DNA from: Gallionella sp.
GTDB taxonomy: Bacteria; Pseudomonadota; Gammaproteobacteria; Burkholderiales; Gallionellaceae
Length of the DNA stretch: 64,000 nt
Direction: 5' to 3'
Assembly: GCA_030645535.1 (NCBI GenBank)
Contig: JAUSNM010000029.1
Location: 62,001-126,000, forward strand
Every line of letters begins with the position of its first letter. Positions within the stretch are counted from its first letter, which is position 1. The notes under the pieces were generated by a model. That model saw nothing but the letters and a program-made list of their open reading frames with translations. It ran no database searches and was not told the DNA's origin. This document shows, in pieces, positions 33,085 through 40,936 of this stretch. A program made the position numbers and the translations under genes.

Positions 33085-33936
33085 ATGGGTTCGTTGTGGA
33101 TGCTGGTGGCCGGCTTTCTGTTCGCCTGCATGGGTGTATTCGTCAAACTCGGCTCAGTCCAGTTTTCGTACATCGAACTGGTGTTCTACCGCTCAGCTTT
33201 AGGCCTGCTGATTGTGTATCTCATCATGCGATCACAGCGCGTGAGCCTTGCCACACCGCACTGGCGTAATCATCTGTTGCGCGGCATCTCGGGCACGGTG
33301 GCACTGGCGCTGTTCTTCTACTGCATCACCGTGCTGCCGCTGGCCACCGCCATCACGCTCAACTACACCGCACCGATGTTCCTGACCCTGCTCTCCATGC
33401 TGGTTTTCAAGGATCGCTTCCATCTGCCACTGACGATTGCAATCACGCTGGGATTTTGCGGCGTGGTGTTGCTGCTGCACCCGATACTGGCGCGCGACCA
33501 GCTGCTGACCGGCCTGCTCGGGCTGATGTCCGGATTCCTGGCCGGCGTCGCCTATCTCAACGTCAAACAACTAGGGACGCTTGGCGAACCGGACACGCGC
33601 ACGGTGTTCTATTTCAGCCTGACCGCAACGATAGTCAGCGGTGCCTGGATGCTGTTCGATACGGTGCATGCCATCACGGTGCACGGTTTTTTGATTCTGT
33701 CAGGGCTAGCCCTCACCGCCACCCTGGCGCAACTCGCCATGACCCGCGCCTACCGCACAGGCCGCACACTGGTGGTCGGCAGCCTGGCTTACAGCACCAT
33801 TATGTTCGCGAGTCTGTTCGGCATGTTGCTGTGGAATGAAACCCTGCCGCTATCAAGTTGGTCAGGCGTGGCGCTCATCATCGCCAGCGGTGTGCTAAGC
33901 TTGAGCCTGTCACCAAAGCATCCATCATCCAAATAA
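33085..33936 (+). CDS. EamA/DMT family transporter
   Basis: A 283-residue membrane protein with about ten hydrophobic helices in two EamA repeats, the drug/metabolite transporter fold. Typical segments are ELVFYRSALGLLIVYLI in the first repeat and AYRTGRTLVVGSLAYSTIMFA in the second. It starts 34 bp after the Rieske oxygenase stop on the same strand and is followed 12 bp later by a STAS-like gene, so the three may be cotranscribed. The substrate is unknown. Confidence 0.9.
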   Translation: MGSLWMLVAGFLFACMGVFVKLGSVQFSYIELVFYRSALGLLIVYLIMRSQRVSLATPHWRNHLLRGISGTVALALFFYCITVLPLATAITLNYTAPMFLTLLSMLVFKDRFHLPLTIAITLGFCGVVLLLHPILARDQLLTGLLGLMSGFLAGVAYLNVKQLGTLGEPDTRTVFYFSLTATIVSGAWMLFDTVHAITVHGFLILSGLALTATLAQLAMTRAYRTGRTLVVGSLAYSTIMFASLFGMLLWNETLPLSSWSGVALIIASGVLSLSLSPKHPSSK

Positions 33937-33948
33937 AAAGGCCTCACT

Positions 33949-34296
33949 ATGATTACCATCGAACAATCCGACAACCTCGTCAACGCCGCCGTGCTGGGCG
34001 AATTCACGATCGCCGATTTCAAGGCATTCGAAGAGCAATCGTTAGACAAACTCAAATCGTCCGACTCGCTCAACCTGCTGTTCGATCTGCGCGCCATGCT
34101 CGACTACACGGTGGATGTCGCGTGGGAAGAAATCAAATTTTTCAGCCGCGAACACAATCATGACTTCAGCAAGATCGCTGTCGTCACCGACAACCAGTGG
34201 ATCACATGGCAAGCCTGGCTGTCACGTATTTTCGTCGATGCCGAAATCTGCGTATTTACCGACTACGATGAAGCTATGGCGTGGGTACAAAAATAA
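33949..34296 (+). CDS. SpoIIAA-like (STAS-related) protein
   Basis: A 115-residue soluble protein resembling the SpoIIAA-like/DUF3478 family (STAS fold). Features are the opening ITIEQSDNLV, the LNLLFDLRAM strand, the VAWEEIKFFSREH helix, KIAVVTDNQWITWQAWLSRIF and the end FTDYDEAMAWVQ. Members are small proteins of unclear function, perhaps ligand binding or membrane-associated. It follows the EamA gene by 12 bp and is directly followed by a GGACTGA heptamer tract. Confidence 0.8.
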   Translation: MITIEQSDNLVNAAVLGEFTIADFKAFEEQSLDKLKSSDSLNLLFDLRAMLDYTVDVAWEEIKFFSREHNHDFSKIAVVTDNQWITWQAWLSRIFVDAEICVFTDYDEAMAWVQK

Positions 34297-34297
34297 A

Positions 34298-34390
34298 GGA
34301 CTGAGGACTGAGGACTGAGGCCGCAAGGGTCTTCCCCGCACAACTAAGGGGCTGCGTCCCAAGTTGTTGCGTGAAGGACTGAGGAGCGCA
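34298..34390. repeat. Composite element: hairpin core between GGACTGA heptamers
   Basis: Three GGACTGA units (34298-34318) start one base after the STAS-like gene stop. A core follows with GGCCGCAAGGGTCTTCCCC and an inverted pair CAACT/AGTTG. Then come another GGACTGA (34376-34382) and GGAGCGC. The core is the reverse-complement form of the cores at 35319 and 43876. Confidence 0.8.
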
Positions 34391-34513
34391 GTATTTTCGG
34401 GAGATGACGCCGTGTTTGAATTTTATTTAAAAAATCAATAAGATAAATAAAATAGATCAGGCTATGCGGCAACCGTCGCCCGCTTTCACGGCACTTTTGA
34501 AATCGAATATACG

Positions 34514-35099
34514 TTAGAAGCCTATGCCCACCAAACCACTAGACCGTCTGATGTTTGTCCAAGGAGGCGTATGCTTTTTTTGCAAACAACCTTTGCCCAA
34601 GACAGAGGCAAGTGTTGAGCATCTACTTGCCAGCGCCAATGGCGGAGGCAACAGCGACGAAAACTGCGTCGCTTGCTGCAAGGCGGTTAATGCGCTGCTC
34701 GGCAGTATGTCGCTCAAAGAAAAATTTCAGGTCGTGCTCAATCAGAAAGGGCAGTTCAAATGCCCCAACGGAGCTGGCTCTGCCAAAGCAGCGGCAAAGC
34801 CAAAAGCATCGGCTATTGCAAAGCCAAATGATGAAAAGCTCGCGCTGGTTATTGCCAACCTAAAGCAGCGCGGCAACTCTAAACCAAGCACACTCAAGAC
34901 CCTCACGAGTTCAGTCTCATCCCTCTTTCCCAAGGGCATTTCTGAGGCCGATCTCGCCGCATTGATTCAGCAATTGCAATCAACGGGCAAGGTTACCGTG
35001 GAAGGAAGCAAGGTTACCTATGCGCTCTGAATTAACGGCTTCTAACCTACGTTCGTTCGAGCGGGACGGCGCAAAAGCGCGCATCCCCTCAATTCAACG
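34514..35099 (+). mobile_element. Complete integron gene cassette (HNH-type gene plus attC)
   Basis: The cassette runs from the recombination point in G^TTAGAAGCC (34513/34514) to that in AACG^TTAGCCC (35099/35100), 586 bp. One gene fills it, starting 10 bases from the cassette edge, and an attC site ends it. The left outer arm of the attC, GGCTTCTAAC (35037-35046), is the exact reverse complement of the cassette start GTTAGAAGCC, the hallmark of a cassette that has circularised. No integron integrase gene is in the window. Confidence 0.8.
34524..35030 (+). CDS. Cassette-borne HNH-type nuclease-like protein
   Basis: A 168-residue protein. The N-terminus has a zinc-finger HNH-like arrangement: CFFC (about 17-20), the EHL core in SVEHLLASANGGGNSDENCVACC, and a second Cys pair. 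The canonical first His is EH, and Asn residues follow in the expected places. The middle is Ala/Lys-rich. The C-terminal 60 residues look like a small helical or winged-helix domain ending KVTVEGSKVTYAL. The start is ten bases inside the cassette without a strong ribosome-binding site. Similar small HNH proteins are common in environmental integron cassettes. The function is unknown. Confidence 0.75.
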   Translation: MPTKPLDRLMFVQGGVCFFCKQPLPKTEASVEHLLASANGGGNSDENCVACCKAVNALLGSMSLKEKFQVVLNQKGQFKCPNGAGSAKAAAKPKASAIAKPNDEKLALVIANLKQRGNSKPSTLKTLTSSVSSLFPKGISEADLAALIQQLQSTGKVTVEGSKVTYAL

Positions 35100-35106
35100 T
35101 TAGCCC
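35037..35106 (+). other. attC recombination site
   Basis: R'' is TTCTAAC (35040-35046) and R' is GTTAGCC (35099-35105). Between them are imperfectly paired arms beginning CGTTCGTTCGAGCGGGAC and ending CCCCTCAATTCAACG, around a GCGC-AAAA-GCGC tip. The layout and length (about 66 bp) match the 59-base-element sites of integrons, such as those of aadA cassettes. Confidence 0.8.
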
Positions 35107-35108
35107 TT

Positions 35109-35138
35109 ATGCGCGTTTACGAGATATTAGGATATTAG
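35109..35138 (+). pseudogene. Start of a second, destroyed cassette gene
   Basis: Straight after the attC the next cassette edge TTAGCCCTT leads into ATG CGC GTT TAC GAG, giving MRVYEILGY and a stop within the following repeat. The position relative to the recombination point is what a cassette gene start should have, but the rest is replaced by ATATTAGGG repeats. Confidence 0.45.
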
Positions 35139-35200
35139 GGGCAGACTGATATTAGGGTCAGACTAGACTGATATTAGGGTCAGACTCGAATTCCAGAGAC
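35124..35200. repeat. Three copies of an ATATTAGGGTCAGACT repeat
   Basis: ATATTAGGGGCAGACT and two copies of ATATTAGGGTCAGACT follow each other, the last running into CGAATTCC. From memory this resembles the GGGTCAGACTCGAATT ends found beside IS200/IS605-like and REP-associated transposases. No transposase gene is present here. Confidence 0.6.
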
Positions 35201-35229
35201 GCAGTTTTTAATTTCGTAATGCGCGTCAT

Positions 35230-35416
35230 GAGTTCCTCCCTTCTCCCTTCTCCCTTCTCCCTTCTCCCTTCCCCCTTCTCCCTTCATTCAGAAACAGGAG
35301 CTTTAGCTCCGTTGTTTCGTGGGAAGACCCTTGCGGTCTTCTCGCCACTCGCCACTCGCCACTCGCCACTCACCACTCGCCTCTCGCCTCTCGCCTCTCG
35401 CCTCTCGCCTCTCAAT
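35230..35416. repeat. Composite element: CTTCTCC and CGCCACT/CGCCTCT heptamers around a hairpin core
   Basis: About seven CTTCTCC-type units (35230-35284) precede a core with GGAGCTTTAGCTCC and GTGGGAAGACCCTTGCGGTC, where GAAGACC and GGTCTTC pair. About ten units of CGCCACT and CGCCTCT follow (35341-35410). This is the largest member of the family in the window. From 35030 to 35673 I see no intact gene. Confidence 0.9.
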
Positions 35417-35673
35417 TCACCATGCTTATGTTCGCTGCCGTACAGAATTTGCGAAGGGACAGGCGCATTGTGGCACCTGAGCTGCGACGGGCGTAAATGA
35501 CGAACTGCTTGCCGGCAATCTTTCATAACTTAAGCAAAGATCAGCAACCCGGGCGGACTCATCCTTACCCGTTGAAAAATGCGAACAAGCATATTAATTA
35601 TTGATTAAAGCGCCGATATTTCGAAACCGCTGCATGTCCACCACTCACAAAAAAACCACAACGGATTCCTACT

Positions 35674-35859
35674 ATGCATAGCAACGAAACGAAGAAATCC
35701 AACGGAACCGGGGATGAGTTGTCATTGAGCGCTGAGCAGCAACAGGCTCACACGAATCTCGCCATCATGAACCGGAACCTTTCTACAGGTTCATTCCGGG
35801 CGAAACCGGCATACGTGCTTACATTCGATAACCCTGCATATGCACGCAAGATGGCATGA
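35674..35859 (+). CDS. Small hypothetical protein coupled to a Crp-like regulator
   Basis: A possible 61-residue protein, hydrophilic at the start (NETKKSNGTGDELSLSAEQQ) and ending KPAYVLTFDNPAYARKMA. Its stop TGA overlaps the ATG of the next gene as ATGA, which suggests real translational coupling. There is no strong ribosome-binding site and I do not recognise a family. It could also be a non-coding leader. Confidence 0.4.
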   Translation: MHSNETKKSNGTGDELSLSAEQQQAHTNLAIMNRNLSTGSFRAKPAYVLTFDNPAYARKMA

Positions 35860-36647
35860 TGACCTCCCCGCACAACCCGAACCACAACCACCTGCTCGCT
35901 GCACTGAACCCGGCTGAATCCGCGCGCCTGACACCCCACCTTGAACTGGTGCCGATGCCGCTCGACGAGGTTTATTACGAGTCCGGCGGCAGATTGCCGA
36001 ATGTTTACTTTCCCACCACTGCCATCGTATCCCTGCATTCCGTCATGAAAAACGGCGCGTCAGCCGAAATTGCCGGGGTGGGCAATGAAGGGTTACTCGG
36101 CATTTCGCTGTTCATGGGCGGCAATACGAGGCCCAGCCGGGCTTCGGTATGCGTGGCCGGATATGGTTACAAACTGAAAACGCAATTGTTGATGGATGAG
36201 TTTAACCGGGGCGGCGCATTGCAGCATTTGCTGCTGCGTTACTCCCAAACGCTGATCACCCAATCCTCACAGACGGCAGCATGCAACCAGCATCATACGG
36301 TAGAGCAGCAACTATGCCGCTGGCTGCTGCTAACGCTGGATCGCACCCCGTCGAATGAGCTGATCCTGACGCAGGATCTGGTCGCCAGCATGCTTGGGGT
36401 GCGCCGCGAAGGCATCATGGAGGCAGCCGGAAAGTTGCAACAGGCAGGTTTCATCCATTACCGCCGAGGCCACATTAACGTGCTCGACCGCGCAGGTCTG
36501 GAGCAGCATGCCTGCGGATGTTACAACGTGGTCAAAACTGAATTCGACCATTTACTAAGAAATGGCGCGCAGAAACCGGCGACTTCAAGTGCGTGGAGCA
36601 ATGCTAATGGCATGAACCATTTCCAGCGTAACTACTGCAGTCCATAA
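35856..36647 (+). CDS. Crp-like transcriptional regulator
   Basis: A 263-residue regulator of the Crp/Fnr superfamily type common in betaproteobacteria. The N-terminal beta roll (LNPAESARLTPHLELVPMPLDEVYYESGG) lacks the residues of a classical cAMP pocket and ends in a long dimer helix. The C-terminal helix-turn-helix reads LTQDLVASMLGVRREGIMEAAGKLQQ. The 3' part beyond GAQKPATSS appears unstructured. It may be monocistronic with the small upstream frame. The effector is unknown. Confidence 0.85.
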   Translation: MMTSPHNPNHNHLLAALNPAESARLTPHLELVPMPLDEVYYESGGRLPNVYFPTTAIVSLHSVMKNGASAEIAGVGNEGLLGISLFMGGNTRPSRASVCVAGYGYKLKTQLLMDEFNRGGALQHLLLRYSQTLITQSSQTAACNQHHTVEQQLCRWLLLTLDRTPSNELILTQDLVASMLGVRREGIMEAAGKLQQAGFIHYRRGHINVLDRAGLEQHACGCYNVVKTEFDHLLRNGAQKPATSSAWSNANGMNHFQRNYCSP

Positions 36648-36697
36648 GCTACTCAAAAACGGTCAAGCCTGCGCCTGAGTGCAGTGCCATACAAAAC

Positions 36698-36722
36698 AAA
36701 AAACCCGCCTGAGCGGGTTTTT
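36698..36722. terminator. Terminator of rpmB-rpmG, bidirectional
   Basis: ACCCGC and GCGGGT pair around CTGA with A-runs on the left and T-runs on the right, so it can serve both rpmG (minus strand) and the Crp-like regulator gene (plus strand). Confidence 0.85.
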
Positions 36723-36747
36723 CTTTGCACTACGAATCCAGCCTGAA

Positions 36748-36903
36748 TTACTTCAGCTTGGTTTCTTTGTACATGACATGCTTGCGAACCACGGGATCGT
36801 ACTTCTTCAATTCGATCTTGCCCGGAGTGGTGCGTTTGTTCTTGTCCGTAGTGTAAAAATGGCCGGTGCCAGCACTGGATTCAAGTTTAATTTTTTCGCG
36901 CAT
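36748..36903 (-). CDS. rpmG: 50S ribosomal protein L33
   Basis: The minus strand encodes [20 protein letters not shown] and onward to [11 protein letters not shown], 51 residues, the full length of L33, a small protein of the large ribosomal subunit near the E site. It lacks the zinc-binding cysteines of the C+ form. It starts 11 bp after the rpmB stop, with a GGAG-type site in AAGGAGCTAG, and forms the standard rpmB-rpmG pair. Confidence 0.95.
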   Translation of the reverse strand: MREKIKLESSAGTGHFYTTDKNKRTTPGKIELKKYDPVVRKHVMYKETKLK

Positions 36904-36914
36904 TTTCTAGCTCC

Positions 36915-37151
36915 TTAGATTTTTTCGCCGCGTGCGCGCATTTCAGTCAATACGGACTCGATACCATTCTTGTCGATGGTACGCAATCCAGCATTGCTCA
37001 AGCGCAGGCTGACCCAGCGATTTTCTGCTTCTACCCAAAAACGACGACGTTGCAGATTAGGCAAGAAGCGACGCTTGGTTCTGTTATTCGCATGTGAAAC
37101 ATTGTTACCGCTCATCGGGCCTTTGCCCGTCACTTGACATACTCGCGCCAT
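36915..37151 (-). CDS. rpmB: 50S ribosomal protein L28
   Basis: L28 is a component of the large ribosomal subunit. The 78-residue form begins [20 protein letters not shown], with GGAG upstream, and continues through [11 protein letters not shown] and [15 protein letters not shown], as in other proteobacteria. A longer upstream start (37214) has no family support. rpmG follows directly. Confidence 0.97.
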   Translation of the reverse strand: MARVCQVTGKGPMSGNNVSHANNRTKRRFLPNLQRRRFWVEAENRWVSLRLSNAGLRTIDKNGIESVLTEMRARGEKI

Positions 37152-37354
37152 GCTTCTACTCCAACCGATTTTCAAAAGAGCGCGGATTTTACAGGCGGAA
37201 TCAAAAATATTCAACCTTAATTTTATTTTCCTGCTTCACGGCATCGATTCGGCATTGAACGAACGCATGCTTCATGAAATCGACAAGCAATTCCGGGCGG
37301 GCACGCGCGCAGAATTAGGCTAAAATCGCGGCAAATTCACGAACGAGCTGAATC

Positions 37355-38671
37355 ATGCTAAATATGGATAACAAAGAAGAGCAGGCCGCCACGCAAAAAA
37401 ACCTGTTGCAGGTAAACCGACTGCTCCACAAGCATAAACTGATCGAAACCCTGGCACACAAACAAAACCTGGTTGAATTGCAGGTTCGGCTGGAGCAACT
37501 CGATGCCCAGGCTGTCGCACGCATCCTGGAAGCTTTGCCAACTGATGATCGTGAAATCATCTGGCAGTTAATTACAGAAGAACGCAAAGAAGAAATTCTG
37601 CTGGTGATCTCGGACGATGTGCGGACCGAACTGGTCGCAGAGGCAAAACCCCAGAACCATAGCATGACCATACGGGTGTTTGACCTGTTTGAAGGGCGCT
37701 TGCGTCAGATCCCGATAGCCAACCGTGAAGACCTGGCCAAAGCCAACCCCATCTGGATTGATCTGGTAGCGCCCGACGATGAGCAAATCGCCTGGGCCCG
37801 CGAACTGTTTGAAGTGGATCTGCCCAATCCGAAGGAATTGACCGATCTGGAGACCAGCGCACGTTTCTATGTGGATGAGGGAGGCGCGGTCCATCTGCAC
37901 TCCGACTTTCTGCTCGACCGGGAAGACGAGTCACGCAACGTGGCGGTTGCGTTCATTTTGCACAAAGGCACGTTGTTCTCGGTGCGCAGCGAAGAACTGC
38001 CGGTATTCCGTTTGCAGCGTTTACGTGCGAGAGCGCAATCCAACTACGTATCCGAGGCCAAGGATGTGCTGCTCGATCTGTATGCCGCTGACGTGGAATA
38101 TTCGGCGAATGCGCTGGAGGATGTTTACGCCGATCTGGGTGCAGTCGGCAAACAAGTGCTCAGATCCCATATCACCGACGATGAAGCGGCCGTCATACTC
38201 GCCTCCATCGCCGAAGAAGAAGACCTCAACGGGCGCATACGCCGCAATGTGCTGGATACCCGGCGCGCCCTGTCTTTTTTGATGCGTGCCAAATTTCTGT
38301 CGGAAGCACAACATGAGGACGTGCGCGAAATTTTGCGCGACATCGAATCTCTGGATGGACACACGGCTTTTCTGTTCAACAAGATCAACTTCCTGATGGA
38401 CGCCACAGACAGCTCGATCAATATCAACCAGAACAAGGACATCAAACGCCTGACCATCATCAGCGTGGTATTCATGCCGCTCAATGTACTGGCAGGTATC
38501 GGCGGCATGTCCGAATATTCGATGATGACCCAGGGCATTTCCTGGCCTGTTTCCTACGCTGCCTTCACCATCGGACTGTTTATCGTCGGCTGGCTAACCT
38601 TTGTCGGTTTGCGTTATGCAGAAAAGCGAAAATCAAGAAACAGCCTGACCGCGATCAGAAAATCCAATTGA
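37355..38671 (+). CDS. CorA-family magnesium/metal transporter with MgtE-like N-terminal domain
   Basis: A 438-residue protein. The first 100 residues resemble the MgtE intracellular N domain (LQVRLEQLDAQAVARILEALP, REIIWQLITEERKEEILL). The rest is a CorA-type body (IWIDLVAPDDEQ, the long helix region DVYADLGAVGKQVL) with two C-terminal membrane segments. The first of these ends in IGGMSEYS, where classical CorA has GMN; here the motif reads GMS. Metal specificity is therefore uncertain. AGCCACA-type heptamers start right behind the stop. Confidence 0.85.
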   Translation: MLNMDNKEEQAATQKNLLQVNRLLHKHKLIETLAHKQNLVELQVRLEQLDAQAVARILEALPTDDREIIWQLITEERKEEILLVISDDVRTELVAEAKPQNHSMTIRVFDLFEGRLRQIPIANREDLAKANPIWIDLVAPDDEQIAWARELFEVDLPNPKELTDLETSARFYVDEGGAVHLHSDFLLDREDESRNVAVAFILHKGTLFSVRSEELPVFRLQRLRARAQSNYVSEAKDVLLDLYAADVEYSANALEDVYADLGAVGKQVLRSHITDDEAAVILASIAEEEDLNGRIRRNVLDTRRALSFLMRAKFLSEAQHEDVREILRDIESLDGHTAFLFNKINFLMDATDSSININQNKDIKRLTIISVVFMPLNVLAGIGGMSEYSMMTQGISWPVSYAAFTIGLFIVGWLTFVGLRYAEKRKSRNSLTAIRKSN

Positions 38672-38673
38672 TT

Positions 38674-38701
38674 AGCCACAAGCTGCAAGCCAGAAGCTAC
38701 A
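38674..38701. repeat. AGCTACA-type heptamer tract
   Basis: AGCCACA, AGCTGCA, AGCCAGA and AGCTACA follow one another in perfect 7-bp phase, starting three bases after the corA-like stop. Confidence 0.85.
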
Positions 38702-38716
38702 GTTAATGTAATAATA

Positions 38717-38734
38717 CTGTCATATAAGTTACAT
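38717..38734 (+). promoter_or_regulatory. Pho box upstream of pstS
   Basis: CTGTCAT (38717-38723), a 4-bp spacer ATAA and GTTACAT (38728-38734) match the PhoB-binding consensus of two CTGTCAT half-sites 11 bp apart. It lies 87 bp before the pstS start, predicting induction of pstSCAB under phosphate limitation. Confidence 0.8.
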
Positions 38735-38821
38735 AATATCTGCGTCGGGTCAAAGCGCAGTTGCCTACAGTGGCATTGACGGCTGAAACCGGGAAAACCA
38801 ACCTATCCATCAGGAGAAATT

Positions 38822-39871
38822 ATGAACCGCAAGCTCAAGCAACTCATCCTCGCACTCGCAGCTACATCTGCATTCGCTTACGCAAGCGTAAGCTGTGCAA
38901 CCGACATCACCGGCGCAGGCGCCACTTTCCCGTACCCGATTTATGCCAAATGGGCTGAAGCCTACAAGGCACAATCCGGCACCAACATGAACTATCAGTC
39001 CATCGGTTCCGGCGGCGGCATCAAGCAGATCACCGCAAAGACAGTCGATTTCGGCGCATCCGACATGCCGCTCAAACCAGAAGAACTGGACAAGAACGGC
39101 ATGATGCAATTCCCAACCGTGATTGGCGGCGTGGTTCCTGTCATCAACGTGCTCGGCATCGAAAACGGCAAGTTAAAATTAGATGGCAAAACGCTGGCTG
39201 ACATCTACCTGGGCAAGATCACCAAGTGGAATGATGCTGCGATTGTTGCATTGAACAAAGACCTCAAGCTGCCAGACGACATCATCACCGTCGTACACCG
39301 TTCCGATGGCTCCGGCACCAGCTTCATTTTCACCAACTACCTGTCCAAGGTCAGCGCTGACTGGAAAGCCACTGTAGGTGAAGGTACTGCTGTTTCCTGG
39401 AAAGCCGGTACCGGCGGCAAGGGCAACGAAGGCGTGGCGTCTTACGTACAACGTATCAAGGGCTCTATCGGATATGTTGAATATGCTTATGCCTTGCAAA
39501 ACAAGATGAGCGCTGTACAAATGAAGAACCGCGCCGGCAACTACGTTGCAGCGGATGAAAACAGCTTCAAGGCCGCAGCTGCGGGGGCTGACTGGAAAAA
39601 AGCACCTGGCTTCTACGAAATCCTGACTGACGAACCAGGCAAGGCAACATGGCCTATCAGCGGCGCAACCTTCATCCTGATGCACAAGCTGCAGGACAAG
39701 CCTGAATCTGCTCTGGCTTCGCTGAAGTTCTTCGACTGGGCTTACGCAAAGGGCGACAAACTGGCTGGCGATCTGGATTATGTAACACTGCCTGATGAAG
39801 TAAAAAATCTGATTCGCGGTGCATGGAAATCACAAATCAAGGATGCGCAAGGCAAAGCCATCTGGAAGTAA
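38822..39871 (+). CDS. pstS: Phosphate ABC transporter substrate-binding protein PstS
   Basis: PstS binds inorganic phosphate in the periplasm for the Pst importer. The 349 residues have an N-terminal signal peptide (about 1-27), followed by TDITGAGATFPYPIYAKW, the family's opening strand, and the phosphate-contacting segments SIGSGGG, DFGASDMPL and HRSDGSGTSFIFTNYL. AGGAG precedes the start. A Pho box is upstream and a hairpin terminator directly downstream, which should set pstS expression above pstCAB. Confidence 0.97.
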   Translation: MNRKLKQLILALAATSAFAYASVSCATDITGAGATFPYPIYAKWAEAYKAQSGTNMNYQSIGSGGGIKQITAKTVDFGASDMPLKPEELDKNGMMQFPTVIGGVVPVINVLGIENGKLKLDGKTLADIYLGKITKWNDAAIVALNKDLKLPDDIITVVHRSDGSGTSFIFTNYLSKVSADWKATVGEGTAVSWKAGTGGKGNEGVASYVQRIKGSIGYVEYAYALQNKMSAVQMKNRAGNYVAADENSFKAAAAGADWKKAPGFYEILTDEPGKATWPISGATFILMHKLQDKPESALASLKFFDWAYAKGDKLAGDLDYVTLPDEVKNLIRGAWKSQIKDAQGKAIWK

Positions 39872-39901
39872 ATATATAATGCGTGGCTGACACAGCACGA
39901 T

Positions 39902-39929
39902 CACGAGGGGCGTGTGCCCCTCGTGTTTT
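39902..39929 (+). terminator. Hairpin between pstS and pstC (partial terminator)
   Basis: CACGAGGGGC and GCCCCTCGTG form a perfect 10-bp stem with loop GTGT followed by four T. It probably reduces read-through from pstS into pstCAB. Confidence 0.85.
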
Positions 39930-39970
39930 ACCTTTAAGCCGACTGTTTATCTAACCAAAAGCAAATCACT

Positions 39971-40933
39971 ATGTCGATGTTTTCACACGAAGCTCGCCTT
40001 AAACGGCAATCCATCTTCGACGCACTATTTCGCAATCTGACGCGCCTGGCAGCATTCGGCGTACTCGCATTGCTGGCCGCGATCTTAGCCTCGCTGGTCA
40101 TGGGCAGCATGCCCGCAATTCATGCATTTGGCTTCGGCTTTCTGACCAGTTCCGAATGGGATCCGGTCAACGATAAATTTGGTGCGCTGATTCCCATTGT
40201 CGGCACACTCATCACCTCCGTCATCGCGCTGGTCATCGCCATCCCGGTGAGCTTCGGCATCGCCTTGTTTCTGACGGAACTCTCCCCGCGCGTATTGCGC
40301 CGCCCCTTAGGCGTGGCCATTGAGTTGCTGGCGGGTATTCCCAGCATCATCTACGGCATGTGGGGCCTGTTTGTGTTCGCGCCGCTGTTTGCCGACCATG
40401 TCGAACCGTGGCTCAACCAGCATATCGGCACCCTGCCCTACATCGGCCCGTTCTTCTCCGGCCCGCCGATGGGGATCGGCATCCTGACCGCCAGCATCAT
40501 TCTCGCCATCATGGTAATCCCGTTCATCGCCTCCGTGATGCGCGACGTATTCGATGTCGTCCCCACCATGCTCAAGGAATCCGCTTACGGACTGGGTTCG
40601 ACCACCTGGGAAGTCATGCTCTCCATCGTATTGCCGTACACCAAGGTCGGCGTAGCGGGCGGCATCATGCTGGGTCTGGGACGCGCGCTGGGCGAGACGA
40701 TGGCGGTTACCTTCGTCATCGGTAATTCTCATGAACTGACCAAATCGTTGCTCAATCCGGGCAACAGCATTTCATCTGCGCTGGCCAACGAATTCACCGA
40801 AGCATTCGGCGAGCTCTACACCGCCTCGCTGATCGAACTCGGCCTGATCCTGTTCTTTATCACTTTTGTGGTGTTATCACTCGCACGTTACATGCTCTAT
40901 AAGCTTGGACAACGTGAAGGAAAGGCCGCGTAA
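39971..40933 (+). CDS. pstC: Phosphate ABC transporter permease PstC
   Basis: One of the two membrane permeases of the Pst phosphate importer. The 320-residue protein has about six transmembrane helices and the cytoplasmic EAA loop ([18 protein letters not shown]) that contacts the ATPase. Family segments such as [18 protein letters not shown] and [16 protein letters not shown] are intact. pstA starts three bases after its stop. Confidence 0.97.
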   Translation: MSMFSHEARLKRQSIFDALFRNLTRLAAFGVLALLAAILASLVMGSMPAIHAFGFGFLTSSEWDPVNDKFGALIPIVGTLITSVIALVIAIPVSFGIALFLTELSPRVLRRPLGVAIELLAGIPSIIYGMWGLFVFAPLFADHVEPWLNQHIGTLPYIGPFFSGPPMGIGILTASIILAIMVIPFIASVMRDVFDVVPTMLKESAYGLGSTTWEVMLSIVLPYTKVGVAGGIMLGLGRALGETMAVTFVIGNSHELTKSLLNPGNSISSALANEFTEAFGELYTASLIELGLILFFITFVVLSLARYMLYKLGQREGKAA

Positions 40934-40936
40934 ACC

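Noticed and set aside
31878-33173. A 431-codon open frame on the minus strand opposite the Rieske oxygenase gene
   Set aside because: Antisense of a gene with visible Rieske and iron-site motifs. No family features, and it would run into the xseB promoter side.
34430-34513. An attI site or a preceding attC before the cassette
   Set aside because: The core GTTAGAAG is there, but I could not find the paired arms of an attC or recognise an attI upstream, so the cassette's left context stays undefined.
35230-35416. A CRISPR array
   Set aside because: The repeats are 7 bp, tandem and without spacers, and no cas genes are present.
35219-35500. A 93-codon open frame at the accessory region (and one opposite at 35284-35526)
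   Set aside because: Both consist largely of translated heptamer repeats (Leu-Pro-Ser or Arg-Gly-Glu runs) and have no start signal or family.
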